The notes under the pieces are model-generated. The model was not told the origin of the DNA, made no database searches, and worked only from the letters and a program-made list of their open reading frames with translations. Below, piece by piece: positions 56,723 through 64,000 of a DNA stretch of 64,000 nt. Positions within the stretch are counted from its first letter, which is position 1. Each line of letters opens with the position of its first letter. The stretch lies in NCBI RefSeq assembly GCF_002920895.1, contig NZ_PQVG01000001.1, positions 124,001-188,000 of the forward strand, in the 5' to 3' direction. This stretch comes from Flavobacterium alvei. GTDB lineage: Bacteria; Bacteroidota; Bacteroidia; Flavobacteriales; Flavobacteriaceae. Position numbers and translations under genes: made by a program.

Positions 56723-58016
56723 AAAATGATATTACAACAAGTATCATAATAAATTCAAATGGGAAACTAAATCTATTATTTGTTCCATAAGTAGCGAGAC
56801 CCTGCAAAATAGAACCAGAAAAAACAATTATTGACACTATAAATTCAATTGAAATCTCTCTTCTTTTAAATGCAAAATAGGATAAAATTGGAATAAGCAA
56901 TACAAAAGTGAATTTAAAAAAAACAGTAATTGGAACTTGAATATACCAAATGAGCAGAACAATTTTCTTTGCATATTCAAAATTAAATTTGTCGAAATTC
57001 CAATAAATTGAAGGTTTCCAAAAATCAAACCATGAACGAGTAAAAACTTGTTTTAAATAATCAATTGGGTTGTTCCTAATGGTTTCTTTAGCAAAGTCCC
57101 CCAATTCACTTGACAAATCACACAATTTCAAGTTATAAGAAGCAAAAGCACCATGTTTTCTTGCAAACCAAATTGACATAGCCACATCTTTATCTTGCTT
57201 AATTGCCATTTCCCTATATTTTACGTATGGTTTAGCAATCCAATCGAACTCTTTTGGAGCTTTTTCAGCAAAATAAACACAATTTTGAGAAAGATTAAGT
57301 CCAAAAAAAGTTGTTGAAACAAAATGTCCAGTATTTATTTTATTAACATAGGACCAGCCGAAAAACATAATTAATGGCAAAATCAAAATAACAATTTTAT
57401 TAAATATTAGCCTTTTTAAATTGTGGTTTTTTAAAATAACAAACAAATAAATTACAAAGGGAATATAGATATAAAATGGCTTTATAGCAACTAAATAAGC
57501 AATTAAGAAACCTATTAAAAAATCATTTTTCAAACTTCTGTTTTCAAAATAATTATCAGTTAGCATAAAGACAATTACTGAAATAAAAAACAAGCTTAAA
57601 GATTCTACAAGAATAGCAGTTTCATAAAAGTAAACATTAATAAAGCTTTGAAGAAAAAGAGTAACACAAAGTGCTTTTTTTGAAGAAAACTTCAAATTGA
57701 TTAGCGTTTTGTACCAGTAAATTGAAGTAATAATCCCTAAAATGAATTGATATAAAAGGGTTATTATGGTTGAACCGAAAGCAAAAGAAATCAACAATGG
57801 ATAACCTAAACTTCTTTCGCCATTGTAGTGGCTTAAATTAAAACTTAAAATCTTTTGACTCAGAAAAAGATACCCTTCAGAGTCAGGATAAATTGTTATA
57901 TGAAAGTAAAAAACAGAAAAAATAATACGATATAATAATCCAAAAACAACAAGTATTTTGATTTCCTTACTATTAATCTTGGCTAATAAAGTGCTATTTA
58001 AAATCTTTGACAACAT
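56646..58016 (-). CDS. polytopic membrane protein, GT39/GT-C-like
   Basis: This 456-residue protein has about 10 hydrophobic helices. An early acidic segment (TIYPDSEGYLFLSQ) after the first helix resembles the D-x-E motif of GT-C glycosyltransferases, where it holds the catalytic Asp. It may glycosylate the surface glycan or lipid carrier. Its C-terminal 26 codons overlap the glycosyltransferase on the other strand; the overlap includes protein-like KHLNTFRQFLNNYALFR. Confidence 0.6.
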   Translation of the reverse strand: MLSKILNSTLLAKINSKEIKILVVFGLLYRIIFSVFYFHITIYPDSEGYLFLSQKILSFNLSHYNGERSLGYPLLISFAFGSTIITLLYQFILGIITSIYWYKTLINLKFSSKKALCVTLFLQSFINVYFYETAILVESLSLFFISVIVFMLTDNYFENRSLKNDFLIGFLIAYLVAIKPFYIYIPFVIYLFVILKNHNLKRLIFNKIVILILPLIMFFGWSYVNKINTGHFVSTTFFGLNLSQNCVYFAEKAPKEFDWIAKPYVKYREMAIKQDKDVAMSIWFARKHGAFASYNLKLCDLSSELGDFAKETIRNNPIDYLKQVFTRSWFDFWKPSIYWNFDKFNFEYAKKIVLLIWYIQVPITVFFKFTFVLLIPILSYFAFKRREISIEFIVSIIVFSGSILQGLATYGTNNRFSFPFEFIMILVVISFFKREIYFSKHLNTFRQFLNNYALFR

Positions 58017-58081
58017 AATTACTAGTATTGATACTTAACCCTCTAAACAAACTCGTTAAGCTCATTATTGGGTCTTGCTTT

Positions 58082-59551
58082 TTAAAATTTAGCTGTACTT
58101 CCGTTTTCATCAATAGCCTTATACACTTTTGTAAAATCTGTAGGATCATAGCAATTGTAACTTGCATCAGGCTGCAAATGATTCAATAAGTTTTTATCCT
58201 CACTCAAAAAAGAGAAAACGGTTCTAAATAAATTCACAGGAGTTTTTAATTTAGAATCATATTCTGAATGTTGCACATTATTCCACTTTATAGCTAATTT
58301 GGCTCCGAAAATTGATTGAATTAACATGGAGTCAGTCACTTTTTTTTGAGCTTCTAAAGCATAATCAAAACCAACAAATCCACCGTGGTCAGCACCAATA
58401 ATTATCATAGCTCCTGGATCTTTTGCTTCGATAAAAACAATTATTTGCTGCAACCATTGGTTTGCCTCTTCAATACTTTCAATATATTTTATTCTTTCTT
58501 TTTCTTTGTTAGTTCCAGCGAATTTATAAGTTGCAATATGACCCGGCTTAAATTTTTCGATAAAGAAAAAATTATTTGTATCTTTATTGTTTATGATTTG
58601 TGTTTTAATAGTGTTTGTAATTTCTCTAAAATCAGACCAACCATCACTTAAATAAGGAAGTTCACCCACTTTAAAATTACAATAATCATAAAAAACTTCA
58701 GGTCTATTCATCAATAAATAAGGCCTTTCGGTTATAAAAAATGTTTTGTAATTATTATTCTTTAAGATTTTAAGCACTGGATTTTCGCCAATAATCAAAT
58801 CTCTGGCATACTTAAATTTCGAAAATTCATTCGAAAAATGATGTTTCATAAAAAAACAAGACGAATTAGAAAACAAAGTCGATTCGTAATTACTGCGATA
58901 ATTTGGATATAAAGTAAATTTTTTCTCTTTCAAAAAAGTATCGAATGCGGAATTGTCATAACGATATAAATTCCCTTTCAAATTTACTTCTCCAGCATAA
59001 CCATCTGGTTGAATGTAATAAATATTTGGTTTTTTTTTGAATTCGGCTTTTAAAATAGCATCGGGTTGAAGCTTCCATTCTGTTGAATTGGTATAATTTA
59101 AGTAAATTATTTTTCCCAATTTAATAACCGGAATAACCGACATCAAAAACAAGAGAACAATACAATATTTGTAATTTTTTATTTTAAAAATGAACAAGGA
59201 CAAAATTAGAATCAATACTAAACCCATTTTTTTATTGGAATCCAAAATGTTTGAAATTCCAAACAAATAAATCGGTAATAGCAATAGCATCGAAACAAAA
59301 ATAGCTTGCGAAACAAAGCTATTATACTTACTTTTTTCTATTATTTTCGAAATAACGAAAACAACTCCAACAGATACAATTATATAGTAAAATAAAAAAA
59401 ATAAGGTCTGCTCCCAAGAATTGACTAAATCGAAATTGTTGGAAAAATAAAAAACCATCGCATAAAACCCGACACTAAACCCCGCTAAAATAGGATAATC
59501 CGCATCATTTTTCAAAAAATAATTTAATTTGTCTTTTATTTTCAAATTCAT
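58082..59551 (-). CDS. membrane sulfatase / alkaline-phosphatase superfamily protein
   Basis: This 489-residue protein has five N-terminal helices (to about residue 165), then an alkaline-phosphatase-like domain with IYYIQPDGYAG and the distal metal site IIGADHGGF near 405. The arrangement resembles phosphoethanolamine or LTA-synthase-type membrane transferases, which modify glycolipids in the periplasm. The nucleophile residue is not certain. It lies in a run of five co-oriented genes. Confidence 0.75.
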   Translation of the reverse strand: MNLKIKDKLNYFLKNDADYPILAGFSVGFYAMVFYFSNNFDLVNSWEQTLFFLFYYIIVSVGVVFVISKIIEKSKYNSFVSQAIFVSMLLLLPIYLFGISNILDSNKKMGLVLILILSLFIFKIKNYKYCIVLLFLMSVIPVIKLGKIIYLNYTNSTEWKLQPDAILKAEFKKKPNIYYIQPDGYAGEVNLKGNLYRYDNSAFDTFLKEKKFTLYPNYRSNYESTLFSNSSCFFMKHHFSNEFSKFKYARDLIIGENPVLKILKNNNYKTFFITERPYLLMNRPEVFYDYCNFKVGELPYLSDGWSDFREITNTIKTQIINNKDTNNFFFIEKFKPGHIATYKFAGTNKEKERIKYIESIEEANQWLQQIIVFIEAKDPGAMIIIGADHGGFVGFDYALEAQKKVTDSMLIQSIFGAKLAIKWNNVQHSEYDSKLKTPVNLFRTVFSFLSEDKNLLNHLQPDASYNCYDPTDFTKVYKAIDENGSTAKF

Positions 59552-60922
59552 TTATCGTCGTTTTAAACTGTATAAAATTCTTTCTGAAGAATCAATTTTT
59601 ACTTTGTGAACAATTTCAAAATAAACAGCATATTCATTTTCGAAATTCTCTTCATTATAAAAATCAAAATGGCTTTTGAATTCTCTTTTGCTATCCAATA
59701 AAAACTGTACCCAAGAATCAGCTCTTGTTGGGAATTCAATTAATAAATTGGGTGCCATTTTGGAGAAAAACTGTGCTGATAAAGAGAAGGGAATATTTCC
59801 AGACAATGTAATATGATGAATCACCGCCAAAGCCAAACCAGCATCCAAATTTGCCTCTTCTACTCGATCAATAAAGGAAAAACGCTCTTGATTATTAAAA
59901 CCGTAATTTGCCACTGGATTTAAAACATCAACAACAATGGGAAGAATGGATTTTTCTTTGTTTTTTAAAATTTGTTTATAATTCTGCTCTACAGCATTGG
60001 CATCAACATCAGCAACAATCATAAAATCAGCAAGTTCCTTTAATTCTCTCGAAAAAGTACCATCATTGCCTCCAATATCAATTAAGGATTTCCCCTTTAT
60101 TGAGCTAAACCAATCTTTGACAAACTCTTTCTTGACTTGATAAGCAACCTCATTATAATTGATTTGATTGTAATAATGATCCCATTCTGTCTTTTCATTT
60201 ACGGATAAATTCAGAATATAATCATACAATCCGTCCAATAATTTGATTTGAGAAGCTTTTGATAAATTGTTGTTTACCTTCTTTTTATCCGATTCATATT
60301 TCTTATCGTATTTGGCCAACAAATGAATATTAGTCAACAATATTGGACTCCAATAACTTTTTAAAGGCAATAAATTGGATAGTTTTTGCAACGAAATGCC
60401 TTCAAGATGCAAAGCCAAAGTTTTGAGATGATCTTGACCAAAATATTTTGTCAAAACCAAAGGGCCTAAAAAATGCATTACAAATTGCTTATAAGCCAAC
60501 CAAGGATTGTTTTCCTGATAAAAATCGAAAGATAAAGTATCTATAAAAATGGGTTTCCCTTCGTGAAAAGTAATATTAAAAGCTGAAGCATCTTTCAGCG
60601 TAAAATTATTTTCTAAACACAATTTCTGAATCTTCAAAGTCAGTAAAGCGGCGTGTTTGTATTGCAAAAAACTCCATTCATAAGGATAATTTATAAAAGG
60701 AATCTTGGATGCTTCGATAATAATTTCTGAGTCTGTTCTAGAAACTTCTTGATGAGAAACTAAATATTTTTTATCGAAAAGAAGTTGATAAAAACCACTA
60801 GAAGTTAATTGATTGTACTGCTCAAAATAGATGTGATTTACAACTCTTTTAACGCTGTCATCCTCGATAAAAACATAACCCGACGGATCTCTAAAAGACG
60901 AAGTATTTCGTTTAGATTCCAT
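59552..60922 (-). CDS. class I SAM-dependent methyltransferase
   Basis: This 456-residue protein's C-terminal half has the SAM-binding motif SLIDIGGNDGTFSRELKE at about 276, followed by an acidic MIVADVDANAVEQN strand. The N-terminal half may bind a sugar or protein acceptor. It stops directly before the sulfatase-like gene and starts directly after the small membrane protein, so it is within a tight operon. The acceptor is unknown, possibly a glycan. Confidence 0.8.
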   Translation of the reverse strand: MESKRNTSSFRDPSGYVFIEDDSVKRVVNHIYFEQYNQLTSSGFYQLLFDKKYLVSHQEVSRTDSEIIIEASKIPFINYPYEWSFLQYKHAALLTLKIQKLCLENNFTLKDASAFNITFHEGKPIFIDTLSFDFYQENNPWLAYKQFVMHFLGPLVLTKYFGQDHLKTLALHLEGISLQKLSNLLPLKSYWSPILLTNIHLLAKYDKKYESDKKKVNNNLSKASQIKLLDGLYDYILNLSVNEKTEWDHYYNQINYNEVAYQVKKEFVKDWFSSIKGKSLIDIGGNDGTFSRELKELADFMIVADVDANAVEQNYKQILKNKEKSILPIVVDVLNPVANYGFNNQERFSFIDRVEEANLDAGLALAVIHHITLSGNIPFSLSAQFFSKMAPNLLIEFPTRADSWVQFLLDSKREFKSHFDFYNEENFENEYAVYFEIVHKVKIDSSERILYSLKRR

Positions 60923-61108
60923 TTATTTAGTGTCTTCCGAGTTATCAGTTTCATCCATAAAATCATCTTCTTCTTTGTTTTTAATACCGAAAATAGATTT
61001 TATCTTATGCAATACAGTCCTGTAAAACAACAAAATACCAGCAACTGCTGCTGCCAAAAATTGTACAATCAAAGCTCCAGTACCTGGATCAAAATATAGT
61101 GGAATCAT
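60923..61108 (-). CDS. small single-pass membrane protein
   Basis: This 61-residue protein begins MIPLYFDPGTGALIVQFLAA with a hydrophobic helix to about residue 30, then a charged acidic tail. The DPGTGALIVQ sequence recurs in small proteins next to glycan genes. The stop abuts the methyltransferase start. It may scaffold a membrane complex, but this is only positional. Confidence 0.7.
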   Translation of the reverse strand: MIPLYFDPGTGALIVQFLAAAVAGILLFYRTVLHKIKSIFGIKNKEEDDFMDETDNSEDTK

Positions 61109-61198
61109 TTTTATTTTTTTTCAAAAATACCTATTTTCTGTGCGAATTCAAATAAGATTCCCATTAATTAATCTATTCGAAAAATAGGAACTAAAAAT

Positions 61199-62473
61199 TC
61201 AAAATAAACTTTTACGAAAATAGATAGCCAATACCAAGAAATAAATAAAATTATCTAAGGCTTGGGCCATAACAATTCCTTGAATTCCACAAATAGCAAT
61301 CAAATAAATGCTAGAAAAATACAAAACAGCTAGCGACGCCATTTCCGAAATAATAAAAGCCAAGGTCATTTTTTTGGCATAAAACTGATAGCCTAAAATC
61401 ATTGCTGCTACCTTCAAAACATCACCAAATAATTGCCATAAAAACAAGTCTGTAACGGGGAGAAATTCGCTTGTAAAAAGCAATTTTATAAGTAGTGTTC
61501 TTGAAAAATAAATCAGTACTAATCCAATTGCAAAAAGTGGTAGAATGTTTTTGTAAAAGCTCCAAAAGACTTTTTTTGTTTCTAAATTATCTTTGGCAAC
61601 AGCCAATTTTGGCAAAAAATAAACCGTCAATATAGTGGAAACAAACATCATATAATAGGTTGAAATTCGGGACATTGTTTCCCAAAAACCAGCTTCTTGT
61701 ATCCCAAGAACTACAATTACATTTTTCCGAATGTCCAAAAAAACCAAAGGCCCCAAAACGGAAGAAACCAATGCCATAAGCGAATAAGAAGATAGATTCT
61801 TAATTACATGAAAATCATAAGATTTATATTGAATGAATTTTGAGAAATGAAACTCTTTGGAAATAAAATAATAAGTCACAAAAAACAATAAAGCTGGTGT
61901 AATCACAATAGAAAGTAAGGCTCCCAAAGTTTTATATTGCAAAATCATTCCAATTGAAACCAGTAATCCTATTATATTTCCAACAATATTAATCCAAATA
62001 ACTTCTTTAAATTTTCCCAAACCATTAATTACGGCAAGTAAAAAAACAGCAATAGCAAACCATGGCAGAGCTAATGCCATTGCCCTAATAACTATTTCAT
62101 ATTCATAATTTGTTCCAAAAATTTGTTGGTTCCAAAAGGCAGCAAAAAAATACAAAATGCTACTCAACAGCATTGCAATTACTAACAAACTAATAAAAAT
62201 AGTAGATATCGTTTTCTGAAGTTGATGCTTATCTTCTTTGCTTTCTGCAACATATTTGACAATTCCGTTTTGAAAACCAAGAGTTGAAATACTTTCTAAT
62301 GAAGTTGAAAAATTTCTTAAATTCCCAACCAAGGCCATTCCACTTGGACCCACAAAAACAGCCAATAATTTTGAAGTTACCAATCCAATACCAATTTTGA
62401 TTAGAACACTTACACTATTTAAAGAAGTGATCTTAAATAAATTAGTTTGGGTAATTTTTTTGATAAATTCCAA
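61199..62473 (-). CDS. O-antigen/polysaccharide flippase (Wzx-like)
   Basis: This 424-residue polytopic protein has about 12 helices. The N-terminal region ITSLNSVSVLIKIGIGLVTSKLLAV and the GPSGMALVGNLRN segment are typical of the WzxE/RfbX MATE-like flippases that move lipid-linked sugar units across the inner membrane. It is next to the aminotransferase and glycosyltransferase genes, consistent with exporting the 3-amino-dideoxyhexose-containing unit. Confidence 0.86.
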   Translation of the reverse strand: MEFIKKITQTNLFKITSLNSVSVLIKIGIGLVTSKLLAVFVGPSGMALVGNLRNFSTSLESISTLGFQNGIVKYVAESKEDKHQLQKTISTIFISLLVIAMLLSSILYFFAAFWNQQIFGTNYEYEIVIRAMALALPWFAIAVFLLAVINGLGKFKEVIWINIVGNIIGLLVSIGMILQYKTLGALLSIVITPALLFFVTYYFISKEFHFSKFIQYKSYDFHVIKNLSSYSLMALVSSVLGPLVFLDIRKNVIVVLGIQEAGFWETMSRISTYYMMFVSTILTVYFLPKLAVAKDNLETKKVFWSFYKNILPLFAIGLVLIYFSRTLLIKLLFTSEFLPVTDLFLWQLFGDVLKVAAMILGYQFYAKKMTLAFIISEMASLAVLYFSSIYLIAICGIQGIVMAQALDNFIYFLVLAIYFRKSLF

Positions 62474-62474
62474 T

Positions 62475-63575
62475 TTAATACTGATTTAAAATTGAAATTA
62501 CAAAATCCGCCTCATCCATAGTCAATACTGGACTTATGGGCAAACTCAAGACTTCCTCGTGAATTTTTTCGGTAATTGGAAAAGACAAATTACTCCAAGA
62601 TTCAAAAGCTTTTTGCTTATGTGGCGGAATCGGATAATGAATCATCGTTTGAATGCCGTTTTCTAATAAATACTGTTGCAATTCATTCCTTTTTGGGGTT
62701 CGAATGACAAACAAATGAAACACATGATTGTCGGACAAATCCCAAAATGGCAAAGTAATTTTATTGTTTTTTATTTCAGTCAAATAGCGTTTAGCAATAG
62801 ATTTTCGAATCGAATTTTCAGCATCTAATTTAGGTAATTTTACGTTTAAAAAAGCGGCTTGCAATTCATCTAATCTGGAGTTTACACCAATAAATTCATT
62901 TTGATATTTGGCTTCCGAACCATAATTTCTTAGTGACTGAATAACTTTTGCTAATTCAGCATCATTAGTAACAACAGCTCCTCCATCGCCCAAAGCACCT
63001 AAATTTTTTCCTGGGTAAAAACTGTAAGCGATTGCTGACTGCTCACTGCTCACTGCCAACTGCTGACTGCTAGTTGCTCCGTGCGCTTGAGCGGCGTCTT
63101 CAACAACAATCATTTTTTTTAGTTGAGCAATTTCATTAATTGCATCCATTTCGGCCAACTGTCCATACAAATGAACCACTAGAATAGCCTTAGTTTTGGC
63201 TGTGATTTTTTCAAGAATCAAATCAGGATTAATGTTATAAGTTTCCAACTTGGGTTCGACCAAAACAGGCACCAAATCGGCCTGCATAATAGCCAAAATA
63301 CTGGCGATATAAGTATTGGCAGGAACAATCACTTCGTCTCCTTTTTGCAATTTCCCCAATTGGATATAGCCTTTGAATATCAAAACCAAAGCATCAAAAC
63401 CATTGCCTACTCCTATGCAATGTTTCGTCCCGCAATAGTTGGCAAAATCACTTTCAAATGCAGCGACTTCATTACCCAAAATATACCAACCACCTTCTAA
63501 AACCGATTTCAATTTATCTTGAAATTCAGCTTCATACCGTTGGTTTATTTTTTTTAAATCGAGGAATTTTATCAT
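62475..63575 (-). CDS. DegT/DnrJ/EryC1 sugar aminotransferase, FdtB-like
   Basis: This 366-residue PLP enzyme starts [18 protein letters not shown]. It has the [13 protein letters not shown] and DAAQAHGA segments and Schiff-base Lys190 in [15 protein letters not shown]. It is the expected transaminase making dTDP-3-amino-3,6-dideoxy-hexose from the FdtA product. The surface loop preceding the Lys motif ([12 protein letters not shown], residues about 166-177) is encoded by a 7-base-period tandem array (63031-63079). Its start overlaps the upstream acyltransferase stop (ATGA). Confidence 0.88.
   Translation of the reverse strand: MIKFLDLKKINQRYEAEFQDKLKSVLEGGWYILGNEVAAFESDFANYCGTKHCIGVGNGFDALVLIFKGYIQLGKLQKGDEVIVPANTYIASILAIMQADLVPVLVEPKLETYNINPDLILEKITAKTKAILVVHLYGQLAEMDAINEIAQLKKMIVVEDAAQAHGATSSQQLAVSSEQSAIAYSFYPGKNLGALGDGGAVVTNDAELAKVIQSLRNYGSEAKYQNEFIGVNSRLDELQAAFLNVKLPKLDAENSIRKSIAKRYLTEIKNNKITLPFWDLSDNHVFHLFVIRTPKRNELQQYLLENGIQTMIHYPIPPHKQKAFESWSNLSFPITEKIHEEVLSLPISPVLTMDEADFVISILNQY
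63031..63079. repeat. heptamer array (ACTGCTC) inside FdtB-like gene
   Basis: Seven units with 7-base period: ATTGCTG, ACTGCTC, ACTGCTC, ACTGCCA, ACTGCTG, ACTGCTA, GTTGCTC. It is wholly coding and translated in frame. Confidence 0.85.
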
Positions 63576-64000
63576 TTTAAAACGTTGCCTAATAATTTAT
63601 AATTTACTGTTTCCACTTCATAAAAATCCTGAACAATAGTACTTGCACCAAAACTTTCTTTCCAATACGACAAACCATTATTAAGTTTTCGTCCTTGATT
63701 TTCGTTAGAAATTCCAAAGTCAAAAAAGCGTTTGTGTTTGAAAATATCTGAAATCAAATGTTGAAATAATACATCCAATCCTCCCAATTCGTTTTTATCT
63801 TCTCTACCTGAAATATACTGACAATGAGCCACCGTTGAAGTTTCAAAAATGGTAGTTCCAGCAATAATAGTTCCTCCTTCATAAACATTAAATTGCCTAA
63901 TATTTTTAGGAAACAAAACTTTTAATTTGGTAATTTCTTCCAAACTATGAACGGGTTTTGCTTGGTGTTTTTGTTCTAAATTTGGAATTAATATCTCATC
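63572..64000 (-). CDS. acyltransferase (GNAT/FemAB-like), N-terminus cut by window edge
   Basis: The frame is open from 64000 to the TGA at 63572-63574; the start is outside the window. Before an in-frame TTG at 63943 the frame continues as [19 protein letters not shown], so TTG is not the start. The C-terminal [24 protein letters not shown] pattern is typical of GNAT/FemAB-like acyltransferase folds. In this context it could acylate the amino sugar made by the FdtB-like enzyme (inference). Confidence 0.7.
   Translation of the reverse strand, partial: DEILIPNLEQKHQAKPVHSLEEITKLKVLFPKNIRQFNVYEGGTIIAGTTIFETSTVAHCQYISGREDKNELGGLDVLFQHLISDIFKHKRFFDFGISNENQGRKLNNGLSYWKESFGASTIVQDFYEVETVNYKLLGNVLK

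Overview
The window looks like a chromosomal segment of a Flavobacterium-type member of the Bacteroidota. The evidence is strong A+T bias, promoters of the Bacteroidota type (TTTG, 19 bases, TAnnTTTG), a type IX secretion (T9SS type B) sorting domain, a single-chain SecDF, siderophore-type TonB receptors, LVIVD and TPR envelope proteins, and few Shine-Dalgarno sites. No rRNA, tRNA, CRISPR array, integrase or transposase was recognised. Most of the window is core chromosome with small accessory insertions.

Layout. 1-3252 (minus strand): an alpha/beta hydrolase cut by the window edge, pyrF, a four-helix-bundle protein bracketed by inverted heptamer arrays, and prfA. 3253-6039: an A+T-rich island with a GIY-YIG-like protein and a secreted protein, flanked by several different palindromic repeats. 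6040-9046: topB and a small lipoprotein. 9100-15622: two tandem iron-uptake modules, each a TonB receptor followed by a PepSY membrane protein, driven by near-identical promoters. 15703-25789: housekeeping genes (valS, an aminotransferase, folE, cysS, yidD, lgt) plus small envelope proteins and an aspartyl-protease/PDZ protein. 25851-33780 (minus): a T9SS-sorted protein, secDF, mdh and gyrB. 33781-37452: an accessory block of lipoproteins, with an HExxH protein and a decayed gene, lying between two direct copies of a 42-43 base hairpin repeat. 37453-42447 (minus): gatC, gatA and a gatB-aspS fusion. 42746-51649: an LVIVD lipoprotein, an AAA ATPase/RloB pair resembling AbiL-type phage defence, a GreA/B-like protein, a beta-barrel and a TPR protein. 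51816-64000: ftsE, then a surface-glycan cluster of glycosyltransferases, FdtA and FdtB (3-amino-3,6-dideoxyhexose synthesis), a membrane sulfatase-like protein, a methyltransferase, a flippase and an acyltransferase that runs off the window.

Functional links. The Gat genes and AspRS form one operon in which the synthetase is covalently joined to the amidotransferase, which would bring Asp-tRNA(Asn) formation and amidation onto one protein. The two receptor/PepSY pairs share an operator-like TTTAGTCTAAA palindrome and are probably co-regulated by metal. FdtA, FdtB, the flippase and the glycosyltransferases would make and export one surface polysaccharide.

The least explained signal is a set of tandem arrays that all have a 7-base period but have different unit sequences at each locus. 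They fill spacers right up to start and stop codons and occur twice inside coding sequence (valS and the FdtB-like gene). Other repeats include hairpin elements, a 5'-UTR element with one covarying stem pair, and the direct-repeat-bracketed block. All functional calls come from reading motifs; no database search was run.
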